Positions 17,081 through 25,744 of a stretch of DNA of 64,000 nt are shown here, in pieces. The notes beneath the pieces are model-generated. The model made no database searches, was not told where the DNA came from, and was given only the letters and a program-made list of their open reading frames with translations. The stretch covers positions 1 through 64,000 of the forward strand of contig NZ_JAFKFW010000002.1 in the NCBI RefSeq assembly GCF_017308015.1, written 5' to 3'. The position numbers were made by a program, and so were the translations under genes. Each line of letters starts with the position of its first letter. Position 1 is the first letter of the stretch. The DNA comes from Allobosea sp. (lineage in GTDB: Bacteria > Pseudomonadota > Alphaproteobacteria > Rhizobiales > Beijerinckiaceae).

Positions 17081-19429
17081 TTATTCAGCAGCCTCGGCCG
17101 CGCGCGAGCCCGGCGGATCGAAGGCCTGGATCGGCGGCAGGTTGCCGTCGAAACGCGCGACCTGAACCGTGGTGAGCTGGCCGGTGCAGCCCTGCGCCAG
17201 CGCCGAGGTGCCGATGTCGCGGGTCAGCACGTTCGGATTGCCGTGGACGCAGAGCGGCTTGTCCTCGGTGGGGTCGGCGGGGTCGTACCACGCGCCGGTC
17301 GGCAGTTGGATCACGCCCTTGCGGATCCCGTCGGTGACATGGACGGCAGCAAGGCAGGCACCGCGCTCGTTCGAGAGCCGGATGATGTCGCCATCGGCGA
17401 TGCCGCGCAGCGCCGCGTCGTCCGGATGCATATGCGCGACCTCGCGGCCGCGATGCTTGGCGTCGCTGCTATGGCCACCGAAATCGAACTGGCTGTGCAG
17501 CCGGGTCCGGGGCTGGTTGGCGACGAGCACATAAGGATTGGCCTCGTCCGGCACATTGGTCGCGCCGAGCCAGGCCGGATGGCCGGGGCAATCGGCCTCG
17601 CCGAAACCGGCGATCGTCTCCGAGAAGATTTCGAACTTGCCTGATGGCGTCGGCAGCGGCGCGGCATCGGGATCGTTGCGAAAGGCGCGAAGATTGCCGC
17701 CATCGTCGGGCTGCTGCGGCAGATCGAAGCCCTCCCCCGCCCAGAACTCGGCGAAGCTCGGCGCCGGCAGGCCCTTCGTCGCTAGCGCCGTGCGGGTCGG
17801 CTCGTAGAGATGCTCGAGCCATTGCCGGGCGGTGCGGCCCTCGGTGAAGGCCTCCCCCGTGCCGAGGCGCTCGGCCAGATCGGCGAAGATCGCGTAATCG
17901 TCACGCGCCTCGCCATAAGGTGCGATCACCGGATGCATCGGCACCAGCAGCGGGTCGTTGGGATTGCCGCCGATATCCTCGCGCTCCAGCGTCATCGTGC
18001 AGGGCAGCACGATATCGGCGTGGCGGGCGGTCGCGGTCCAGGCGAGCTCGTGCACGACCAGCGTGTCGATGCGGGCGAAGGCCTGACGCAGGCGGTTCAG
18101 GTCCTGATGATGGTGGAACGGGTTGCCACCGGCCCAGTAGACCAGCTTGATCTCGGGATAGGTCCGGGTCTGACCGTTATAGCGATAGGTCGCGCCAGGA
18201 TTGAGCAGCATGTCGGAGATGCGCGCGACCGGGATGTAATCGCTGATGGGGTTCTTGCCTTGCGAGAAAGTCGGCATCGGCACGGCATTGTAGCGCCGGC
18301 CATAATACGCGATGGCGCCAAGCCCGTAGCCATAGCCGCCGCCAGGCAAACCGATCTGGCCGAGGGCGGCCGCGAGCACCATGCCCATCCAGACAGGCTG
18401 CTCGCCATGGGCGGCGCGCTGCAGGGCATGGGCCACAACGATGAGCGCGCGCTTGCCGTGGAGACGCCTGGCCAGCGCGACGATCTCGTCGGCCGGCAGG
18501 CCGGCGATCGGCGCGGCCCAGGCCGCGTCCTTCGGCTGACCGTCGGTCTCGCCGACCAGATAGCGTTCGAAGACCGGCCAGCCGACCGTGTAGCGGTCGA
18601 GGAAGGCGCGGTCATGCAGGCCATTGACGACCAGCGTGTGGACCAGCGCCAGCATCAGCGCCGTGTCGCTGCCTGGCCTGTTCGCGATCCAGTCGGCATG
18701 GGCTCCGGCCGGCAGGTCGCTGCGCAGCGGGCTGACCAGCACGAACTCGCAGCCGCGCTCCTGCGCCCGCTCCATCGCGCCGCGCTCGACATGGCGGCTG
18801 GTGCCGCCGCCAGCGACCATGCTGTTCTTCAGCGCCATGCCGCCGAAGGCGAGCACGATCTCGCTGTGATCGGCGATCTGCTCCCAGGAGACGTTGCGCT
18901 TCACCAGATCCTCGTAGTCGCCGATGATATGCGGCACGAGGACGGACGAGGCACCTGAGGAATAGCTGTTGACCGACTTCACATAGCCGCCGGTCGAAGT
19001 ATTCAGAAAGCGGTGGATCTGGCTCTGCGCATGGTGGAAACGGCCGGCGCTGGCCCAGCCATAGGAGCCGCCGAAGATCGCGCCGGGGCCATGATCGTCG
19101 CGCACGCGGCGCAGCTCGGCGGCGAGCCTGTCGAGCACGGCCGGCCACGACATCGGCACATACTCGTCACGACCGCGGCGATCATCGGGGCCGGGACCGT
19201 TCTCCAGCCAGCCGCGGCGAACCATCGGCTGGGCGATGCGGGCACGGTGACGCAAGGCCGCGGGGAAGTTCTGGATGATCTCGTTGGGGTCGGGATCGAC
19301 CGGATGCGGACGGACTTCCAGTTCCCCGCCCTGCATCCGGGCCGAGAACACGCCCCAATGCGAGGTATGCGGGCGGAAGGCCTCGCTTTCGGCCACAGCT
19401 TCGTTTGCCGGAACGATCGGAGCCGCCAT
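17081..19429 (-). CDS. Molybdopterin-dependent oxidoreductase of the DMSO/TMAO/biotin sulfoxide reductase type
   Basis: The 782-residue protein matches the DMSO-reductase family. Seen in order are FGGSYGWASAGRFHHAQSQ, the SVNSYSSGA segment whose serine is the expected molybdenum ligand, VYWAGGNPFHHHQDLNRL, the ARHADIVLP motif, and the C-terminal bis-MGD-binding part with TRLHSQFDFG and MHPDDAALRGIADGDII. It has no Fe-S cysteine cluster and no twin-arginine signal, so a cytoplasmic BisC-like role (reduction of biotin or methionine sulfoxide) is most likely. The start at 19429 follows the strong site GAGGAGGGTGAAGG; the longer in-frame start at 19498 adds an unlikely tail. Confidence 0.88.
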   Translation of the reverse strand: MAAPIVPANEAVAESEAFRPHTSHWGVFSARMQGGELEVRPHPVDPDPNEIIQNFPAALRHRARIAQPMVRRGWLENGPGPDDRRGRDEYVPMSWPAVLDRLAAELRRVRDDHGPGAIFGGSYGWASAGRFHHAQSQIHRFLNTSTGGYVKSVNSYSSGASSVLVPHIIGDYEDLVKRNVSWEQIADHSEIVLAFGGMALKNSMVAGGGTSRHVERGAMERAQERGCEFVLVSPLRSDLPAGAHADWIANRPGSDTALMLALVHTLVVNGLHDRAFLDRYTVGWPVFERYLVGETDGQPKDAAWAAPIAGLPADEIVALARRLHGKRALIVVAHALQRAAHGEQPVWMGMVLAAALGQIGLPGGGYGYGLGAIAYYGRRYNAVPMPTFSQGKNPISDYIPVARISDMLLNPGATYRYNGQTRTYPEIKLVYWAGGNPFHHHQDLNRLRQAFARIDTLVVHELAWTATARHADIVLPCTMTLEREDIGGNPNDPLLVPMHPVIAPYGEARDDYAIFADLAERLGTGEAFTEGRTARQWLEHLYEPTRTALATKGLPAPSFAEFWAGEGFDLPQQPDDGGNLRAFRNDPDAAPLPTPSGKFEIFSETIAGFGEADCPGHPAWLGATNVPDEANPYVLVANQPRTRLHSQFDFGGHSSDAKHRGREVAHMHPDDAALRGIADGDIIRLSNERGACLAAVHVTDGIRKGVIQLPTGAWYDPADPTEDKPLCVHGNPNVLTRDIGTSALAQGCTGQLTTVQVARFDGNLPPIQAFDPPGSRAAEAAE

Positions 19430-19546
19430 TGCCTTCACCCTCCTCTTTCGGGCTGGAACAGCCACTCCCTCATTCCGCCTCCCCGCTGCGGATCGCAAGG
19501 GGTTTTGGCGGATTGCCGACAGACGTAACGCGCGGGACGGAACGCA

Positions 19547-19581
19547 GAAGGGCCCGGCTGCGTCTCGCTGCCGGGCCCTTC
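19547..19581 (-). terminator. Hairpin terminator after the amino-acid binding protein gene
   Basis: A perfect 12-bp inverted repeat GAAGGGCCCGGC / GCCGGGCCCTTC with an 11-base loop lies 30 bases beyond the stop of the leftward binding-protein gene and before the molybdoenzyme start. The T-tract is short, so it is a moderate intrinsic terminator. Confidence 0.6.
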
Positions 19582-19610
19582 CTCATGTCAGTCGACGGAT
19601 CGCGCCGCGC

Positions 19611-20627
19611 TTAGCGGATCGGCGCGGCGTATTGCAGGCCGCCATTGGTCCACAGCGCGTTCTGACCGCGCGCGATCTTGAGCAGCGACTTCTCGCCGAG
19701 ATTGCGCTCGAACATCTCGCCGTAATTGCCCGTGGCCTTGATGGCGTTATAGGCCCAGTCGTTCTTGAGGCCGAGCGCCTCGCCGAAGGTGCCTTCCTTG
19801 CCCAGCAGACGCTTGATCTCCGGATTGTCCGACTTCTCGCGCATCTCGTCGACATTCGCCTGGGTCACGCCGAGTTCCTCGGCCGTGATCTGGGCGAAAT
19901 GAACCCAGGTGACGATGTCGAACCACTGGTCGTCGCCGTGGCGGGTGACATAGCCCAGGGGCTCCTTCGAGATCGTCTCGGGCAGCACGATGTGGTCGGC
20001 CGGCGCCTTGAAGCGCATACGCTCGGAATAGAGACCCGACGCGTCCGTGGTGAAGGCGTCACAGCGGCCGCTTTCATAGGCCGCGGTCGCCTCGTTGTTG
20101 GTGGCGAAGGTCACCGGCTCGAACTTCATGTTGTTCTTGCGGAAATAGTCCGCCGTGTTGAGCTCGGTCGTGGTGCCCTGCTGGATGCAGATCGAGGCGC
20201 CGCTGAGCTCCTTCGCCGATTTGATGCCGAGCGACTTCTTCACCATGAAGCCCTGACCATCATAATAATAGGTCGCGCGGAAGTTCTGGCCGAGCGTGGT
20301 GTCGCGGCTCATGGTCCAGGTCGTGGTGGCGGCGATGAGGTCGGTCTCGCCCGACTGAAGCGCCGTGATCCGATCCTTCGAGAGAAGCTGGATGAACTTC
20401 ACTTTGGTCTGATCGCCGAAGATGGCCGCGGACAGTGCCCGGCAATAATCGGCATTGATGCCGGTCAGGACGCCATTCGCATCCGGAACCGCGAAGCCGG
20501 CGAGATTCGCGCCGGTGCCGCAATGCAGGATCCCGCGCGACTGAATGGTCTTCAGGGTCTGCGCTTCCGCAGACACCGAAACGGCGCAAACGACGGCGGC
20601 GGCGAGCGCCAGGGTAAGCTTCATCAT
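19611..20627 (-). CDS. Amino-acid ABC transporter periplasmic binding protein (AapJ-like)
   Basis: The 338-residue protein has a Sec signal peptide (MMKLTLALAAAVVCAVSVSA, cleaved near AEA-QT) and the SBP_bac_3 pattern of general L-amino-acid binding proteins: LHCGTGANLAGFAVPDANG, GINADYCRALSAAIFGD, DLIAATTTWTMSRDT and the C-terminal ARGQNALWTNGGLQYAAPIR. The internal CGTG and NWAYNAIKATGNYGEMFERN-like segments match AapJ. No permease or ATPase gene of that type is next to it, so it is an orphan that may feed a transporter encoded elsewhere. A hairpin terminator follows. Confidence 0.9.
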   Translation of the reverse strand: MMKLTLALAAAVVCAVSVSAEAQTLKTIQSRGILHCGTGANLAGFAVPDANGVLTGINADYCRALSAAIFGDQTKVKFIQLLSKDRITALQSGETDLIAATTTWTMSRDTTLGQNFRATYYYDGQGFMVKKSLGIKSAKELSGASICIQQGTTTELNTADYFRKNNMKFEPVTFATNNEATAAYESGRCDAFTTDASGLYSERMRFKAPADHIVLPETISKEPLGYVTRHGDDQWFDIVTWVHFAQITAEELGVTQANVDEMREKSDNPEIKRLLGKEGTFGEALGLKNDWAYNAIKATGNYGEMFERNLGEKSLLKIARGQNALWTNGGLQYAAPIR

Positions 20628-20723
20628 TCCATCCCCAGATAAGAGTAGTATCTACGATGTTCCACGCGACCCGGCTCCCGTCAATCGGCCGCGCGGCTTT
20701 GTCCCGTTCGGGACCTGCCCCCG

Positions 20724-21908
20724 CTATTGCAGATCTGCGAAGGCGAGCTTCAGGCGCTCTACCGCTTCCGCCACCACGTCACGCGGGGTCGCGAGGTTGA
20801 AGCGCAGGAAGCTCTCGCCGCCCTTGCCGAAGCTCGGTCCGTGATTGACGGCGATCCTGGCCTGTTTTTCGATACGGGCGGTGAATTCGGCCGGCGCCAT
20901 ACCCGTCCCCGAGAAATCCGCCCAGGCAAGATAGGTCGATTCAAGCGGCATCGAGCGCACGCCCGGAATCGCATCGATACCGGCATCGAACAGACGGCGG
21001 TTGCCATCGAGATAGAGATTCAGCGCATCGACCCAGGCCGCGCCTTCCGGGCTGTAGGCTGCCGTGGCCATCGCCATGCCGAAGGAATTCGGAGAGATGC
21101 CGAGCGCCTCCATTCGCGCGCGGAACCGCGTCCGCAGCCGCTCGTCGGGAATGATGACATTGCCGATATGAGCGCCGGCGATGTTGAAGGTCTTGGTCGC
21201 CGCCGTCATCATGACCAGCCGGTCCATCACTTCGGGCGCCGCGACCGGCATCACCGTATGCTTCTGGCCGGGCATGACGAGGTCGTGGTGTATCTCGTCC
21301 GAGACCAGGATGAGGTCGTGGCGCTTGCAGAAATCGGCGATCGCGCGCAATTCGTCGCGCGTCCAGACCCTGCCGCCTGGATTATGCGGCGAGCAGAGGA
21401 TGAACATGCGTTCGTTGCCGGTCATTGCGGCATCCCAGGCAGGAATGTCGAGGAGATAGCGCTCTTCCTCCAGCGTGAGCGGACATTCGACGACCTGCCG
21501 GCCCGACGCCGCGACGATGCGGGCGAAAGCGTGGTAGACCGGCGTCATCAGGACAACGCCATCGCCAGGCTTGGTATAGGCTTCGACGCAGAGCGCGGTG
21601 CCGTTGACCAGACCGTGCGTGGTGAAGATCGAGTCGGGCGAGACATCCCAGCCGTGCCGGTTCGACATCCACCAGCGGATCGCCGCGAGATAGGCCCGGT
21701 CGTCGCCGAAATAGCCGTAGATGCCATGTGCGGTCATGCCGTCGAGGGCGGCCTGCACGCAGGAAGGCGGACGGAAATCCATATCCGCGACCCACATCGC
21801 GATGCCGCCATCGGCCGGCACGCCATAGACGGCTTCCATCTTGTCCCATTTGGCAGAATGGGTGCCGCGGCGATCGATCCGCTCGTCGAAATTCGGAGAA
21901 AGCTGCAT
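20724..21908 (-). CDS. PatB/MalY-type PLP-dependent C-S lyase (cystathionine beta-lyase family)
   Basis: This 394-residue fold-type-I aminotransferase-like protein has IAMWVADMDFRPP near residue 36, the CSPHNPGGRVWTRDEL motif, SDEIHHDLV and the PLP lysine in ATKTFNIAG. The MWVADMDF and SDEIHHDL motifs distinguish PatB/MalY C-S lyases from transaminases. It likely cleaves cystathionine or other cysteine conjugates to a thiol, pyruvate and ammonia. It lies upstream of the amino-acid binding protein in the same direction, with about 95 bases between, and may be co-transcribed with it. Confidence 0.88.
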   Translation of the reverse strand: MQLSPNFDERIDRRGTHSAKWDKMEAVYGVPADGGIAMWVADMDFRPPSCVQAALDGMTAHGIYGYFGDDRAYLAAIRWWMSNRHGWDVSPDSIFTTHGLVNGTALCVEAYTKPGDGVVLMTPVYHAFARIVAASGRQVVECPLTLEEERYLLDIPAWDAAMTGNERMFILCSPHNPGGRVWTRDELRAIADFCKRHDLILVSDEIHHDLVMPGQKHTVMPVAAPEVMDRLVMMTAATKTFNIAGAHIGNVIIPDERLRTRFRARMEALGISPNSFGMAMATAAYSPEGAAWVDALNLYLDGNRRLFDAGIDAIPGVRSMPLESTYLAWADFSGTGMAPAEFTARIEKQARIAVNHGPSFGKGGESFLRFNLATPRDVVAEAVERLKLAFADLQ

Positions 21909-21928
21909 GAGGCCCTGCCGGCTAACAC

Positions 21929-21945
21929 GGAGAATATTCTTCTCC
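21929..21945. promoter_or_regulatory. Inverted repeat upstream of the PatB-like gene
   Basis: GGAGAA-TATTC-TTCTCC is a 6-bp perfect inverted repeat lying 21 bases upstream of the PatB-like start at 21908. It may be an operator. There is no second copy in the window that I could find, so confidence is low. Confidence 0.3.
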
Positions 21946-22062
21946 TAGCAGGTCTCTCGGGAGAAGACAGCCGCTGCCGGACGCAATGCTGGAGCACGAA
22001 CAATGCATTCGTCGCCAACCGCCGGGGGGCAGCACAACCCGCGTAACGTGTGCCTGATCGAC

Positions 22063-23223
22063 TTATTCGGCGAAGTAGCGCATGCGCCTGCCGCCGCCGG
22101 CGGGCAGAAGCCGGCCGCCGAGCACGGTGGCTGCCGCGACGAGCAGCCGTTCCCCGGTGCGCTGCTTCCCATAGCTGTCGGTGAAGATGAAGCGGCCTTC
22201 GAGCTGCTCCAACACGCTGACATCGGCGCGCGCGCCCACCCTGAGCGTGCCAATCTCGCCTTCGAGGCCGAGCACGCGGGCGGGGCGGGTCGTCGACATC
22301 TCGACCACCCTTTCTATTGGAACACCGAGCATCAGGAACTTGCTCATCGTCGTCGGCATGTCGAATACCGGTCCGTGGAGATTATCCCTGTGAACGTCGG
22401 TGCTGATCGTCGTCGGCTCCAGCCCGTCTGCAAGCGCGGCGTCGGCGATCTCCCAGTTGAAGCTTCCCTGCCCATGGCCGACATCGAAGACGACGCCGCG
22501 CTCGCTTGCCGCGCGCACCCCTTCGAAAATGCGGTTGCGGTCGTCGGTGATCCGCGTCGAGCCACCCTTCAGGCAATGGGTCAGCACATCGCCGGGGGCC
22601 AGTTCCGCGACGATCTCGGGAATCGACATCGGGCATTCACCGATATGGACCATCAGCCAGGTGTTCGACGCGCGCGCGGCCGCGATGGCGTCGCGAAGAT
22701 TGGCCCAACCATCCGCGCCCTTGCCGATGATATGCGCCCCGGCGCGGATCTTCACGCCCACCGCCACGCCGGGGTGGCGCGCGATCGTGCGGACCACGCC
22801 TTCGGGATCGGCATAGCGCCTGTCCATCAATTCGCCGAGCTCGGCGGCAACCAAGCCCGCGCGCGACAGGTTGACCAACGCGAGCACGCGGCATTGCGCC
22901 CTGTCGATGCAGTCCCGCCGGAAGGCGTCGAAATTGTTCGATCCGGCCGAGCCGGTGTCCAGCATCGTGGTCACGCCGCCGCCGAGGCAAAGCTGGTCGG
23001 CATCCAGCCCGAGCGGAACATGCGTGTAGACATGCACATGCAGGTCGATCAGCCCGGGCGTGACGAGGCTGCCACGCGCATCGATCGTTATGGCACCGCC
23101 CGCCCCTGCTCCGGGCTCCAGCAGCGCCGCGATCCGGCCGTTCCCGATCGCCACGTCGAGAGGTCTCGCGATTCCCTGCGACGGGTCGATGACCTGGCCG
23201 CCCCGGATCAGGATGTCGTACAT
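22063..23223 (-). CDS. Amidohydrolase-superfamily enzyme (dihydroorotase-like)
   Basis: The 386-residue protein has the N-terminal beta-sandwich strand YDILIRGGQVIDPSQG and the metal motif GLIDLHVHVY (HxH). A lysine in VGVKIRAGA could be the carboxylated bridging ligand, and further ligands appear as the His of MVHIGE, the His of LTHCLKG and the Asp of TISTDVHRDN. It therefore looks like an active two-metal cyclic amidohydrolase related to dihydroorotases, which opens or closes a cyclic amide. I place the start at 23223, after GGTGGGGT. It is divergent from the adjacent deacylase gene across a shared promoter with a TTGT-N3-ACAA operator. The natural substrate is unknown. Confidence 0.85.
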   Translation of the reverse strand: MYDILIRGGQVIDPSQGIARPLDVAIGNGRIAALLEPGAGAGGAITIDARGSLVTPGLIDLHVHVYTHVPLGLDADQLCLGGGVTTMLDTGSAGSNNFDAFRRDCIDRAQCRVLALVNLSRAGLVAAELGELMDRRYADPEGVVRTIARHPGVAVGVKIRAGAHIIGKGADGWANLRDAIAAARASNTWLMVHIGECPMSIPEIVAELAPGDVLTHCLKGGSTRITDDRNRIFEGVRAASERGVVFDVGHGQGSFNWEIADAALADGLEPTTISTDVHRDNLHGPVFDMPTTMSKFLMLGVPIERVVEMSTTRPARVLGLEGEIGTLRVGARADVSVLEQLEGRFIFTDSYGKQRTGERLLVAAATVLGGRLLPAGGGRRMRYFAE

Positions 23224-23236
23224 ACCCCACCATGAT

Positions 23237-23264
23237 TTGACAGGTTGTCTTACAAAGATAACAT
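23237..23264 (+). promoter_or_regulatory. Promoter with GntR-type operator (O1) between amidohydrolase and deacylase genes
   Basis: TTGACA at 23237-23242 and TAACAT at 23259-23264 are 16 bases apart and face the deacylase gene. Between them lies TTGTCTTACAA (23245-23255), an exact match to the TNGT-N3-ACNA consensus known for FadR-subfamily GntR repressors. The same motif is also 22 bases upstream of the divergent amidohydrolase start. Related copies lie at 31324 and 34872. Confidence 0.65.
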
Positions 23265-23300
23265 GCCTCCCCGCTCGGGCCAAGGGAGGCGTGCCGGCTC

Positions 23301-24308
23301 ATGACGCAGATCGTCGCCACGGTGGATTTTGCGAAGGAAGGCAAACAGGTCGGCTGGCTCAGGGTGCCCCACTCTGTCACCCGCAGCGCCTATGGCATCG
23401 TGCCGGTGCCGATCGCCGTGCTGCGCAACGGCCCCGGGCCGGCGATCCTGCTGACGGCCGGCACCCATGGCGACGAGTATGAAGGACAGGTGGTTCTGAC
23501 CCGGCTGATCCAGCAGCTTCAGCCTGAGGAGATGCGCGGCCTCCTGATCGTCATGCCAGCGCTCAATGCGCCGGCCGCGATCGCCGGCAGTCGCGTCAGC
23601 CCGCTCGACGAAGGCAATCTCAACCGCGCCTTTCCGGGCGACCCGGATGGCGGACCGACCTGGAAGATCGCGGATTATGTTGGCAACCATCTGGTGCCGA
23701 TGGTCGATGTCGTCGGCGACTTCCACGGCGGCGGCGCGAGCCTTGCCTATCGCCCGCATGCCAGCACGCATTTTTCACCGGATAGCGGCACGGAACTGCG
23801 CGAGCGCAGCCTGGCCGCGGTCAAAGCGCTCGGCATCCCGCATGTGATGATCTTCGAGAGCCGGAGCGCCGCCGGCGGCATGTCGGCCGCAACCCGCAAG
23901 CATGGCAAGATCTATCTCAACGGCGAATATGGCGGCACGGCTTCCGTTTCGCGCGAAAGCGTGGCGCTGGTCGACCAGGCGGTCCGGCGGCTGCTGGCTT
24001 TCTTCGGCACGAGGAACGACCGTTTCGAGCCGCTGCCGGAGCCAGAGGTGCTCTCAGTTTTCGGCACCGAAGCCTATGTGTATGCGAGCGATCCGGGCGT
24101 ATTCGTCCCGGCCGTCCGCCTTGGCGACACCGTCAGGAAGGGCGATCTCTGCGGTCATCTCTATTTCCCTGAGACGCCCGAGCGAGCGGCGGTCGAGATG
24201 GTCTTCGAGGGCTCGGGCGACGTGGTCTGCCAGCGCCATCCGGCACGCGTCGAGCGCGGCGATTGCCTTGCGCATCTGGCACGGCCCGTAATGTCGCCGG
24301 CGCGGTGA
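23301..24308 (+). CDS. AstE/AspA-family zinc deacylase (DoeB-like), copy 1
   Basis: This 335-residue protein belongs to the succinylglutamate desuccinylase/aspartoacylase family (M14-related zinc hydrolases). The zinc site appears as GTHGDEYEGQ (His and Glu) and the third histidine in DFHGGG; RVSPLDEGNLNRAFPGDPDG is the substrate-carboxylate-binding region. Overall it resembles DoeB, the N-acetyl-diaminobutyrate deacetylase of ectoine degradation. No doeA ectoine hydrolase is nearby, so ectoine is not implied. It likely releases a carboxylic acid from an N-acyl amino compound. It stands alone on the plus strand, divergent from the amidohydrolase and convergent with the ABC-transporter operon. 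Confidence 0.85.
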   Translation: MTQIVATVDFAKEGKQVGWLRVPHSVTRSAYGIVPVPIAVLRNGPGPAILLTAGTHGDEYEGQVVLTRLIQQLQPEEMRGLLIVMPALNAPAAIAGSRVSPLDEGNLNRAFPGDPDGGPTWKIADYVGNHLVPMVDVVGDFHGGGASLAYRPHASTHFSPDSGTELRERSLAAVKALGIPHVMIFESRSAAGGMSAATRKHGKIYLNGEYGGTASVSRESVALVDQAVRRLLAFFGTRNDRFEPLPEPEVLSVFGTEAYVYASDPGVFVPAVRLGDTVRKGDLCGHLYFPETPERAAVEMVFEGSGDVVCQRHPARVERGDCLAHLARPVMSPAR

Positions 24309-24321
24309 AGCTCCGACGAGA

Positions 24322-24348
24322 AGCCGGGGTCCGCGAAGGACCCCGGCT
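24322..24348. terminator. Hairpin between convergent genes
   Basis: AGCCGGGGTCC-GCGAA-GGACCCCGGCT is a perfect 11-bp stem 14 bases after the deacylase stop and about 30 bases beyond the stop of the convergent binding-protein gene. It lacks a T-tract on either side, so it may act as a bidirectional pause or stabilising structure more than a classical terminator. Confidence 0.55.
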
Positions 24349-24377
24349 CAGAATTGCCTATTGCCGGCGATTTCGCG

Positions 24378-25706
24378 TCAGGTCGGCTGGCCGACGCGCT
24401 TGAAGATATCGACCATGGTCTTGTGGGCGTCGGCGACGGCCTTCTCGGCCTCCTTGCCCTTGATCAGCATGTTCTGCACTTCTTCCACGATGATGCTGCG
24501 CGTGACCACCTCGCTCAGCGCCGGGGTGAGAAGGCCCGGAAAGAAGGGCGATACGCCGGTCTTGGCCGCCGCCAAGAGGCCGGTGAAGGCCGGCTTGCTG
24601 CTCCAGAACGGATCGTTGAGCAGTTCCGGGTAGACGGGCAGATAGCGGCCGCCGGCCTCGGCGATGAAGCGGTTATAGTTCTCAGGCTTCATGAAATGGG
24701 CGATCAGGCCCATCGCCAGTTCCTTGTCAGGCGCTTTGTCGAAGGCACAATAATGGTCGATCTCGACCGTGCTGAAGCGCCCGGCGGGCCCGCCGGGCGG
24801 AATGTCGAGCACCGTATTGTCCAGGAACGGGCTCTTGTCGGTGATGAGGCTGGAATAGATGCTGGTCGGATTCAGCACATAGGCCACCTGGCCGGACTGG
24901 AAAGCCTTGTTGTTGCCGGAATTGTCCCAGCTCACCGCGCCGCGCGGAATGATCTTGTCCTCGTTGTACATCCGGTTGATGAGCTTGAAGCCCGCGACGG
25001 CGGCGTCGCTCTGGAAGGCCGGCCTATTCTGCTTGTCGATCAACGTGCCGCCATAGGCGTTTACGACCGACATCACGTCGAGCAAACTGTCATAAGGGGC
25101 AAGGCCGAGCGCCATTCCAAAAGAATAGAACGGCGGCTTCGTGATTTTCCTGGAGGCCTCGATGAAACCTTCCCAAGTATTTGGAAGAGAATTATAGCCA
25201 GCCTCCTTGAACTTGTCGATTCTCACATGGGCTGCATTGGCCACGATGCCCATCGGCGCACCACGGATTCCGCCATTAATCGTAGCGAGCGGCATCGAAT
25301 TCTCGTTGATTCCGCCCTTCTGAGCCTTCATGCCGTCTATGACCGGTTTGAGATCGAGCAGGTGCCCGTCCGTTCCCCATTTGACGATGTTGGATTCGTT
25401 GCCGCGCGTAACGTCAGGCGGCGCACCGACCTCGAGCGCCGCCGCGATGCGCTTGGCGACCTCGCCGCCCGGCACCTTCTCGATGCGCACGTCGCTGTCC
25501 TTCAGCCCTTTGGAGCGGGCATACTCCATGGTCTGCTCGACGAGCAGATCATCGGCGGTCTTGTTGAAGTTGGGCTGCAACCAGAAGACCAGCTTCGCCT
25601 CCCGGGCGCTGGCCCGGCGCGTCGTCATGAAACTCGCCGAAAGGCCGGCCACGGCTGCAGCACCAAACTTCGTGACCTGGCGACGCGAATATTTCTTCTC
25701 AGTCAT
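24378..25706 (-). CDS. CUT1-type ABC transporter substrate-binding protein
   Basis: This 442-residue protein is an extracellular solute-binding protein of family 1 (maltose/glycerol-3-phosphate type). The N-terminus MTEKKYSRRQVTKFGAAAVA contains a twin-arginine-like SRRQVTK motif, followed by a hydrophobic stretch and a cleavage site near RRASA-REAK. Mature features include KLVFWLQPNFNKTAD, PDVTRGNESNIVKWGTDGHLLDL and a C-terminal helical part. The start at 25706 follows GGAAAGGACAAGGGG; the open frame extends far upstream only because it reads through the permease gene in another frame. It is the last gene of the importer operon. Confidence 0.9.
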   Translation of the reverse strand: MTEKKYSRRQVTKFGAAAVAGLSASFMTTRRASAREAKLVFWLQPNFNKTADDLLVEQTMEYARSKGLKDSDVRIEKVPGGEVAKRIAAALEVGAPPDVTRGNESNIVKWGTDGHLLDLKPVIDGMKAQKGGINENSMPLATINGGIRGAPMGIVANAAHVRIDKFKEAGYNSLPNTWEGFIEASRKITKPPFYSFGMALGLAPYDSLLDVMSVVNAYGGTLIDKQNRPAFQSDAAVAGFKLINRMYNEDKIIPRGAVSWDNSGNNKAFQSGQVAYVLNPTSIYSSLITDKSPFLDNTVLDIPPGGPAGRFSTVEIDHYCAFDKAPDKELAMGLIAHFMKPENYNRFIAEAGGRYLPVYPELLNDPFWSSKPAFTGLLAAAKTGVSPFFPGLLTPALSEVVTRSIIVEEVQNMLIKGKEAEKAVADAHKTMVDIFKRVGQPT

Positions 25707-25744
25707 CCCCTTGTCCTTTCCGTCGTGGTTATGGTGATAGACCG

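Noticed and set aside
23301-24308. Ectoine-degradation reading of the DoeB-like gene
   Set aside because: DoeB similarity alone is not enough: no DoeA ectoine hydrolase, EutB/EutC, or Ehu/Ueh transporter genes are present in the window.
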